Shown here piece by piece: positions 14,701 to 18,827 of a stretch of DNA of 18,827 bases. Location of the stretch: NCBI GenBank assembly GCA_050292445.1, contig JBNKLQ010000108.1:1-18827 (forward strand), read 5' to 3'. Both the position numbers and the translations under genes were made by a program. The notes under the pieces are model-generated. The model did not search any database, was not told where the DNA came from, and saw nothing but the letters and a program-made list of their open reading frames with translations. This DNA is from Leptofilum sp050292445. GTDB lineage: Bacteria; Chloroflexota; Anaerolineae; Promineifilales; Promineifilaceae. The number at the start of each line of letters is the position of its first letter. Position 1 is the first letter of the stretch.

Positions 14701-16583
14701 CCCGTTTTTTCGCCATCAGCATCGTACTGCCAAGTGACCGATAGACGAATGGGCACAGGCTTATTGTGTACATCCAGCACCACCGTCTCGTAATCACGTA
14801 ACTGCCCATCTGGGGCCAACAGAAGCTCCTGTGTGATGTGCCGCGTCTCTAGCGGATCGGCAAAAATGGAGCGAACCGGCAGCCCCAGAATTTTTTGGCG
14901 CTCATACCCCAAAATGCGCTCCGCCTGGGTGTTGTAAAAGGTAATCTTGCCCAGCCGGTCGTTGGTGATGACGCCATCGACGGCCGTTTCCAGCAAACGC
15001 GCATAGCGCAGCTTGCGCTCATTTATTTCACCCACCAGCCGGGCACTTTCAATGGCTACGACCACCGTCCGGGCAAACAAATGGCCAATCCATTCATCCT
15101 CTTCCGTAAAAAAGTATTTCGGCCCGATATCCCCTCGCCGACTCTTCTTGTTGTCCAGGCGCAGCAAGCCCAGCAGCGTGGGTTCCTCCCCAGCAGTTGT
15201 TTGCGCCAGCAGCGGAATGGCTAACATGCTATAACATTCGCGTGACTTCATATAGGGATGTTCCCGTCCACGCACCGCCGGATGATTCACAAGTTCTTCG
15301 CCATGCGCCTTGAATACCCTTTTTTCATAGGCAATGTGGCCGGTCAACCCAGTGCGGCGTCCCGTGCGAATTTCAAATGTGCGCCCTTGCTGAATGCCTT
15401 GGGAGATATAACCATAACCTGCCTCAAAACTTAAAAAGCCGGGTCGGCGTACCAGCAAAATGGAACCGGCTTCGGCCTCTAAAATTTCAGTGGCGTGTTG
15501 GGCAATTAAATGAAGCATCTCATCCTGCGAAATACGGCCGAGCTCGCTCATGATTTGGCCCGCCGCCAAGGACAGTTTTTGCAAGCGATTCACTTTTGTG
15601 TGATCGCGCAGCACCAGATCAGCATTGGCAAAAACGATCGCCGCCTGATCGGCAAAAACCTGTAACAAACGGGCATCTTCCGGCGTGAATTCACGCCCTA
15701 AATCATCATCCACGTACAGCACACCCACAATGTGATCTTGCCATTTCAGGCGTAGCAATACTTCGACCACGGCGCTATCAGGTCGCTCTTTGGCAAAGGG
15801 GCCTTTCTTGCCCTCAAACGCCGCGTAATGGGGCACAATCAGATGGGGATCGCCAGTCGCCACCAATTGCCCGGCCATGCCTTCCCCTTTTTTAAGGGTC
15901 GAACCACGCATTTTGCTCGCTTTACGGCCGTAATCCACTACCACCGTCAATAATTCATGCGAGGGATCGTATTCATAAATGCCGCCGCTTTTGCCACCCA
16001 GCAGAGTTACCGCCTGCTGCAAGATCAGGCACAGCAGCTCATCTCGCTGTGATTGATTGGTGATGGCCCGCGTGGTTCGGCGCAAGGTAAAAAGCTGCGA
16101 CTGTTTATGCTGCACTTCACGTCGCCAATGGTCCGTCTCGTTTTGGTTGGCAGCAGCCAAACGTTTTAAATGTAAATAGTCCGCTGCATCCTGCACCGCC
16201 AGGCCCAGCTCCGGCAGTTCCGGCTGCGCGGGCAGCTGCCGCTGAACACCAACCCGCCGCAGCTGCACGGCCGAAAACTGACTGTCCGACAAAATAAGCG
16301 TGAACAAGTCCGGGTATTGCTTTTTGAGGTACGGCATGAGCTGCCGGAGAGTAATGATCGGTTTGGGGTTTTTATGGGAGGGCAGGGCATCAGGCAGGAG
16401 CAAAATATGGAAACGGCCGTTCCCCACACCGGCCCCTTCCGCCAAAGCTGTCAGCACATTTTCGGCCGTCTGCACCACCAGCACATGAAAGCCACACTGA
16501 CTCTGCAAATATCGCTTCATCTGGCTGCTTCTCTGGGAATTTTCTTCAGCAAGCAAAAGATTAAACGTTGGTTGTTGTCTCAT
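8706..16583 (-). CDS. Giant soluble multi-GAF sensor histidine kinase
   Basis: The product has 2625 residues and no membrane segment, so it senses cytoplasmic signals. Order: 1-137 receiver-like domain lacking the acceptor Asp (HILLLPDALP, Pro at its place); GAF1 170-325; GAF2 338-518; PAS 524-638; GAF3 648-818; GAF4 830-985; GAF5 995-1197; GAF6 1203-1358; GAF7 1362-1528; GAF8 1535-1695; GAF9 1702-1873; GAF10 1880-2043; GAF11 2048-2215; GAF12 2222-2375; DHp-like helix about 2390-2450 with candidate phospho-His H2405 (AWRHSI); HATPase 2475-2618 with N-box N2524, DSGRGIP (2555-2561) and GNLGRGL (2580-2586). Most GAF domains end in a helix of the form FA.QAA.A..NA, which continues as linker to the next. 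The start is ATG 16583 with GGAGAG six bases before it; the frame is open to 16706 but that part is not conserved-looking. Its output is probably the receiver proteins encoded next. Confidence 0.9.
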   Translation of the reverse strand: MRQQPTFNLLLAEENSQRSSQMKRYLQSQCGFHVLVVQTAENVLTALAEGAGVGNGRFHILLLPDALPSHKNPKPIITLRQLMPYLKKQYPDLFTLILSDSQFSAVQLRRVGVQRQLPAQPELPELGLAVQDAADYLHLKRLAAANQNETDHWRREVQHKQSQLFTLRRTTRAITNQSQRDELLCLILQQAVTLLGGKSGGIYEYDPSHELLTVVVDYGRKASKMRGSTLKKGEGMAGQLVATGDPHLIVPHYAAFEGKKGPFAKERPDSAVVEVLLRLKWQDHIVGVLYVDDDLGREFTPEDARLLQVFADQAAIVFANADLVLRDHTKVNRLQKLSLAAGQIMSELGRISQDEMLHLIAQHATEILEAEAGSILLVRRPGFLSFEAGYGYISQGIQQGRTFEIRTGRRTGLTGHIAYEKRVFKAHGEELVNHPAVRGREHPYMKSRECYSMLAIPLLAQTTAGEEPTLLGLLRLDNKKSRRGDIGPKYFFTEEDEWIGHLFARTVVVAIESARLVGEINERKLRYARLLETAVDGVITNDRLGKITFYNTQAERILGYERQKILGLPVRSIFADPLETRHITQELLLAPDGQLRDYETVVLDVHNKPVPIRLSVTWQYDADGEKTGVVGYFRDMRSVTETQRRLNLIVSASNMLAQADNLAVGLQDLAQMMVRHWGASFCRIFLLDEEQQILTTQAVYPLQQVNDGWQWEPQIGLETAVSEWHRLDELLYERSASLIRKDGRHGRHILQSWAERLRLSHSIQSLLVIPLRSGDRVVGIMDLGELRAEETAALSMEKQNLAIALAKQTAVLIDRLNLYEQTRRRNQLFESLDETSRNIRGVKESPVLLREVIRLAANLVNCAQGGLFLNSPQMGELTLSDVYGLKTELIGSVISHADGIIGQVARLGETCFTNQYDQWPNRTSLWEAYNFATVVAIPLRHAGEVEAVLFVADEENDHRLSKADIEVLERFALQAAIALHTSQIISREQRLFSQLKILHRIGNYIQSSTEMDKILHVVLTGVTAGYGLGLNRAAILLLDDRGENLVGSMGIGNFELQQSHQDWARDHREGLFDFGRYLEYLDLEGIKLTPVGEAILQLKVPLQTAGTDLLSRVIVQRKSLQVTQYEYDRLPQAFVALFQPDWPLVIVPLLARDQAIGLLVADNKFTKNPITREDEERLLTFANTAAMGIEKNRLLEETAVSRNRLRTYYSASNALVLSTDPDLVWRDIVHQAQKTAHASGARMVLIDMETGTITDLILSDSDDVDVESAIRPNGLSMAVMRSGQPQIVEDSEREKERANPSFFKRGIRAAVGLPVSVNRLRIGVMWVYYSEPRRFVQSEVEALQLYVNQAAIAYENARRLKELEHLRQAAESLAVAADLQSVLEQIVLGARQVLQSDSAVIWSYDNTHRKFDLEHSIHSGIPAKVWQKHIKAGPSKGGTAETAMELGWIGVQNVDDLEKYHFIGETTHGLLQETGVRSFQGIALRVGEEKLGVLYVNYNSLHSFSTEEQDIAKTFANHAALALRNARLLRRLGKARQVSSIVASVTTLAKLEETLNSVVVGTHDALGCDAVTLHVYDQEKNKVILPPTIYGVRDERPFHEPPAPDSPVMFMLNHAQKMQIADNAAEDQLFTDSGFMAGEDVASYAAVRLSVGIATVGVMFIFHRQQRHFTEEELEHVELFANQAAVAIYNAQLFERRNRRTAVMEAIYAAGKAVNSTLKRDEVLNHIVEQAWRLVSFPNRQITYASIWLRHDPNQAILVAAYPPEELHQTRRAVGGSIISRGSGRNGRNGIVWRAFDSGLSELVENVREDPDYLPSHETTLSELVVPIILEHEVVGVINVEHSEYDAFDAENTRALEALAGQAAIALQNARLYHKVVGHAELLDAAAMVASYANSQLDEDQLLDNVVHIISERIHVYHVAVFLLDPANEFAVMRSASSPNGRKLVESGFKLAVGSQSLVGTAVRRGEYILVSDVKQDQRFWPNPELPQTQAELSFPLKVQGNVIGVLDVQGTEVLHLADEDIRALQTMANQLANAIQNARLFAQAQGQTSALRVLYEAGQAVISSLDINSTLDTIVEKAWELTEANGRKARFSCILMNSGSKLDFLAAYPPEALVALHKNVGSIPLETDGQAGITGRAFKTGQPQLVHDVREDPDYIIHDDETCSELVVPIRVNNNIIGVINIEHPEANAFSEQDQSTLVSLAAQAAIAIQNAEAFREAQILQRMGVSLASTLNLDEMLQIILDAAMELSGTTSGSILFWDEAQERYFPAYASSGPGQKPQQYSTSARVEGGFTRYVIEQRKPFMIYDSLIEDNINPTVIAKKRRSLIGVPVQAEGKVIAVLHVHSKEPQQFFEHQVTLLQTLANQAGMAIAKATQHEELKKTKGLVGARTALAWMGMASNAWRHSIEGDAVNIRNLVNTVLPRITELVEEGVLSQGVTDDLKIISGLAENIFNHPITPPLRSEQGAAAISVNELIQERLAQLWEDDKYARLAFPETALAPTDQVTVWVSPEWLRLALDLVVDNGIEAMEGCPVQQLRIETAVTDHQTLEIIVQDSGRGIPAELLPVLFQYTEIREPRAGNLGRGLLMVQAILQTYGGDVYVKDSTPEGTQMVLCLPIYDRHQLC

Positions 16584-16589
16584 CTGACT

Positions 16590-16595
16590 CTCTCC
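16590..16595 (-). promoter_or_regulatory. Ribosome binding site of the giant kinase gene
   Basis: GGAGAG on the minus strand is six bases before the ATG at 16583. It decides this start over the longer frame beginning at 16706. Confidence 0.7.
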
Positions 16596-16635
16596 AAAGT
16601 GCGATCCTGGGTATTTTGTTGCACGCGATGCTGAT

Positions 16636-16648
16636 TGTGTAATCGGCA
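16636..16648 (-). promoter_or_regulatory. Shared 13-base upstream element, copy 2
   Basis: TGCCGATTACACA on the minus strand is identical to the copy at 8536-8548 and sits 53-65 bases before the kinase ATG. In both copies TTCTT also occurs 11-13 bases further upstream. Confidence 0.45.
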
Positions 16649-16694
16649 AAAAGATTTTATGAAGAACCCAGAGTGATGCGAACAGGCACTTAAC

Positions 16695-16739
16695 TTTATA
16701 CCACAAGATAAGAACAGAACTCTGTCACTTTTCTGTCAA
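16695..16739 (-). promoter_or_regulatory. Possible promoter of the giant kinase gene
   Basis: On the minus strand a perfect TTGACA (16739-16734) and a TATAAA (16700-16695) occur about 112 bases before the kinase ATG. The gap between them is too long for one sigma-70 pair, so they may belong to two overlapping promoters or be chance in AT-rich DNA. Confidence 0.25.
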
Positions 16740-16787
16740 TTGCCCAACAGGACAGATTGCCAGCGCTGTACGATTTGGCTTATTCGT

Positions 16788-16843
16788 GATGCGTAACGCG
16801 TGAAACGTGATTTACTTTCATCACGCTTCACGTTTCACGCATC
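16788..16843. repeat. Complex inverted repeat between giant kinase and smpB
   Basis: GCGTGAAACGTGA (16798-16810) is the exact reverse complement of TCACGTTTCACGC (16828-16840), and GATGCGT (16788-16794) of ACGCATC (16837-16843). The arms overlap, so two alternative stems are possible. The words CGTGAAACGTGA and CGTGAAGCGTGA are typical of short dispersed palindromic repeats. It lies 38 bases past the smpB stop (minus strand) and could act as its transcript end. No T-tract is clear. Confidence 0.55.
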
Positions 16844-16880
16844 AAAATTCATTTGTGTTTTTGAAGGGAGGGTTGAGCCG

Positions 16881-17351
16881 TTAGCGGTACTTCTCGCGGA
16901 GGGCGCGTTCGACCTGGCGCTGGCTGTCGCGGCGGGCCAGGGTTTGGCGCTTGTCGTGTAGTTTTTTGCCGCGCGCCAGGGCAAATTCCAGCTTGGCACG
17001 GCCGTTTTTCAAATAAAGCATGGTGGGAACGGCCGTTAAACCTTTTTGCCCCAGCTCGTCCAAAATCTTGTTGATTTCCCGACGATGCAGCAGCAGCTTG
17101 CGTGGGCGCGTTGGCTCATGGTTTTGCACATTGCCATGTTCATATTCAGCAATGTGAGCCTCCACCAGCCACAGCTCCCCGTCGCGTGGCTGCACATAGG
17201 CACGGGCCAAACTCACCCGGTTAGCCCGCACCGATTTAATTTCTGTGCCCGTCAGCACCAAACCTGCTTCAAATACTTCCAGCAGTTCATACTCGTGACG
17301 GGCCCGTCTGTTCTTGGCAATAATCTTTTTGCCCGATGATTGTTGTGTCAT
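16881..17351 (-). CDS. smpB: SsrA-binding protein SmpB
   Basis: The product is a 156-residue RNA-binding partner of tmRNA that delivers it to stalled ribosomes for trans-translation. Family hallmarks are all present: NRRARHEYEL near residue 14, GLVLTGTEIKSVRANRVSL (about 30-48), the NHEPTRPRKLLLH loop (about 77-89), GLTAVPTMLYLKNGRAKLEFALARGKKLHDKR (split here as GLTAVPTMLYLK then GRAKLEFALARGKKLHDKR, about 104-135), and a basic C-terminal tail ending ALREKYR. Length is normal. Two ACGGCCGT octamers fall in the gene (16998, 17029), decoding as Asn-Gly-Arg and Thr-Ala-Val. No good Shine-Dalgarno precedes the ATG at 17351, but the first residues (MTQQSSGKKIIAKN) fit the family. It follows the S41 protease gene by 99 bases on the same strand. 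No tmRNA gene is in the window. Confidence 0.97.
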   Translation of the reverse strand: MTQQSSGKKIIAKNRRARHEYELLEVFEAGLVLTGTEIKSVRANRVSLARAYVQPRDGELWLVEAHIAEYEHGNVQNHEPTRPRKLLLHRREINKILDELGQKGLTAVPTMLYLKNGRAKLEFALARGKKLHDKRQTLARRDSQRQVERALREKYR

Positions 17352-17378
17352 ACGATTATTCGTTTGGGAATGGTTCCC

Positions 17379-17426
17379 AGATGAACGCTGATACCGCCGA
17401 TTAAATCAAAAAATCAGCGTTCATCT
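17379..17426. repeat. Perfect 14-bp inverted repeat between smpB and the S41 protease gene
   Basis: AGATGAACGCTGAT (17379-17392) and ATCAGCGTTCATCT (17413-17426) are exact reverse complements around a 20-base spacer. A further partial copy, TTAATCAGCGT, follows at 17430-17440. The ATCTGCGTTCATCTGCG-like word is a dispersed intergenic repeat seen in many bacterial genomes. It starts 24 bases past the protease stop and may serve as a transcript-end stem. Confidence 0.6.
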
Positions 17427-17450
17427 GCGTTAATCAGCGTCCAATTACTA

Positions 17451-18827
17451 TTATTCGCCAGTTTGCAGATATTCAATTGCTCGATCAAGCTGAATATCTT
17501 CCTCAGCATCAAATTCCATTTCCACAATAAAGTCTGGTGTAATGCCCTGATCACTAATCGAGTTATTATTGGGCGTATACCAACGCGCAATCGTTACCCG
17601 CAGCTCCGATTCATCGGAGAGTTGATATACCTGCTGTACCGATCCTTTGCCAAAAGTGACGTCGCCCATGATGACGGCACGGCCGTTATCCTGAATGGCC
17701 CCAGAGACAATTTCTGAAGCGCTGGCGCTGCCGCCGTTCACCAGGACCACCAGCGGCAATTCCTCACCCAAATCGCCATCCTCTGCTCGGAACACCTGAT
17801 CCAGGCCCGCGTTATTGCGCTCATACAGCACCACGCTGTCCGTCAAGAAGAGGTCGGAAATGCTGATGGATTGGTTCAGGAAGCCACCCCCATTATCCCG
17901 TAAATCAAATATAACGCTTTCTGCCCCTTGATCCAGCAAAGTTTGCAGGGCTTCAACCGTTTTCTCCGTCGCGGTCTGGTCAAAGGTGGTCAATTTAATG
18001 TAGGCGATATTGCCTTCCAGCATTTCCGATTCAACCGTGGCAATCTCAAAGCGCACGCGGGTAATGGTAAACTCCAGCGGTTCCGCCTCGCCCTCACGCA
18101 CAATGGTGAGCGTAACGTCCGTCCCGCGCGGCCCACGAATGCGCAAAATCTTTTCGTCAAAGGAGAGATCTTCCACTGACTCACCATCAACAGCAATAAC
18201 AATGTCTCCCGGCAGCAGGCCTGCAAAATCAGCTGGCTGGTCAGGAATAGGCCGAACAATCTCAAAAAGCCCCTCTTCCGTTTCGCGCACGAAGGCGCCA
18301 ATGCCCTCAACAGAACCGCCAGCATCTTCACGCAAACGGGCGGCCACTTCAGGGCGGACAAAGCGGGTATGTTCGTCACCCAACGTATCTAATGAGCCTT
18401 CGATAGCTGAATACAGAATTTCTTGATTTGCCGGAATTTCGCCATCAAATCCTTCTTCAACCAAGCCCCATGCTTCAAAAAACAGCTCGAAGTCAATATC
18501 TTCTATATCTTCCAGGCGGGGTGCGGCTGGCTCATTTTCTTGGTTCCCGCCTGTGTTTTCAACGGCCATATCATCATCTTCTTCAGCTGGACTCTCACCA
18601 CCTTCTGCACCGACAACTATCGGCACTTCCACCTCGCGGGTTACTTCCACTTCTCGGGTCACTTCCCGCAGCTCGGTGAGCGTTTCGGTAACTGTTTGGT
18701 CTGTAGCGGTGGCCCGCCCGATGGCAAAACCAGCAACGGCCGTTCCTAAACACAGCAGCAAGCCAGCCACAGCCATAACAAATAACATGGTTCGATTGCT
18801 GCGCGGGGGTTGATTGGTTGAATTATC
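17451..18827 (-). CDS. C-terminal processing protease, family S41 (CtpA/Prc type), 5' end outside window
   Basis: The product is a membrane-anchored serine protease acting outside the cytoplasm, expected to cut C-terminal tails of envelope proteins. Numbering from the first ATG in the window (18788): a transmembrane anchor at about 3-25, an acidic, repeat-rich linker at 38-95 (TREVEV words, then a Glu/Asp run), an N-terminal helical part at 98-150, a PDZ domain at about 158-232 (GIGAFV, GLLPGDIVIAVDG), and the S41 core at 250-425. Catalytic S356 lies in NGGSASASE, K381 in TFGKGSVQ, and Q385 four residues on, matching E. coli Tsp spacing. The frame stays open to the right edge with 13 polar residues before that ATG, so the true start probably lies beyond 18827. 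At least 458 residues are visible. It sits directly upstream of smpB. Confidence 0.93.
   Translation of the reverse strand, partial: DNSTNQPPRSNRTMLFVMAVAGLLLCLGTAVAGFAIGRATATDQTVTETLTELREVTREVEVTREVEVPIVVGAEGGESPAEEDDDMAVENTGGNQENEPAAPRLEDIEDIDFELFFEAWGLVEEGFDGEIPANQEILYSAIEGSLDTLGDEHTRFVRPEVAARLREDAGGSVEGIGAFVRETEEGLFEIVRPIPDQPADFAGLLPGDIVIAVDGESVEDLSFDEKILRIRGPRGTDVTLTIVREGEAEPLEFTITRVRFEIATVESEMLEGNIAYIKLTTFDQTATEKTVEALQTLLDQGAESVIFDLRDNGGGFLNQSISISDLFLTDSVVLYERNNAGLDQVFRAEDGDLGEELPLVVLVNGGSASASEIVSGAIQDNGRAVIMGDVTFGKGSVQQVYQLSDESELRVTIARWYTPNNNSISDQGITPDFIVEMEFDAEEDIQLDRAIEYLQTGE

Noticed and set aside
9189..15234. Many long plus-strand open frames opposite the giant kinase (for example 12726-13337, 13383-13931)
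   Set aside because: They mirror the real minus-strand gene, read as compositionally odd proteins without domains, and lack ribosome binding sites.
16584..16706. N-terminal extension of the giant kinase to 16706
   Set aside because: The extra 41 residues have no family features and span the shared 13-base element. ATG 16583 has a good Shine-Dalgarno sequence.
16584..17450. tmRNA or tRNA gene next to smpB
   Set aside because: No acceptor stem, TPsiC-loop or tag-coding features were found. The palindromes there are simple inverted repeats.
18601..18672. Tandem DNA repeat in the S41 protease linker
   Set aside because: The TREVEV words are a low-complexity linker typical of anchored Chloroflexota proteins and do not form a separate repeat element.

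Overview
The window looks like a chromosomal segment of a Chloroflexota bacterium (Anaerolineae or Ardenticatenia type). This is inferred from the style of the proteins: a lipoprotein with an NBR1-type Ig domain between two SdrD-like domains, a very long multi-GAF cytoplasmic kinase, and a CtpA-type protease with a TREVEV-rich linker. GC content is moderate. The octamer ACGGCCGT is very over-represented: 34 exact copies were counted by eye in 18.8 kb, in almost every gene and in all frames, much like the HIP1 palindrome of cyanobacteria.

Plus-strand block (1-5629). A 5'-truncated M42 aminopeptidase follows about 235 bases of AT-rich, unrelated-looking sequence. Next come a secreted lipoprotein (1040-2800) with a strong terminator, a PP2C-type protein phosphatase (2857-3639), and a three-gene run of ABC ATPase (3718-4590), ABC-2 permease (4587-5408, ATGA overlap) and a 70-residue cysteine-rich zinc-finger-like protein (5417-5629).

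Junction region (5630-6048). It holds a hairpin, a previously uncalled 33-residue single-pass membrane protein on the minus strand (5707-5808) with a perfect Shine-Dalgarno sequence, a MITE-like inverted repeat (5863-5965) and an 11-bp perfect inverted repeat (5977-6029).

Minus-strand signalling locus (6049-16583). Transcribed leftwards, it contains: a 2625-residue soluble sensor histidine kinase (pseudo-receiver, 12 GAF domains, one PAS, DHp-like helix with a candidate His, HATPase); a stand-alone receiver protein of about 129 residues; and a 662-residue response regulator. In this regulator an aminoglycoside-phosphotransferase-like (APH-fold) domain sits between an intact receiver domain and an OmpR-type winged helix. 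The APH-like domain has lost its catalytic Asp (HGR instead of HGD), and the codons causing this are an ACGGCCGT palindrome. The kinase and small-receiver genes share a 13-base upstream element at nearly the same distance from their starts. Together they look like a two-component-type pathway that integrates many small-molecule or redox inputs and ends in a DNA-binding protein with a pseudokinase-like ligand module. This locus is the most novel part of the window.

Right end (16584-18827). smpB (trans-translation) and a C-terminal processing protease of family S41, whose start lies beyond the window, are both on the minus strand. Inverted repeats of common dispersed types lie on both sides of smpB. 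No tRNA, rRNA, CRISPR array, IS transposase or recognisable riboswitch was seen.
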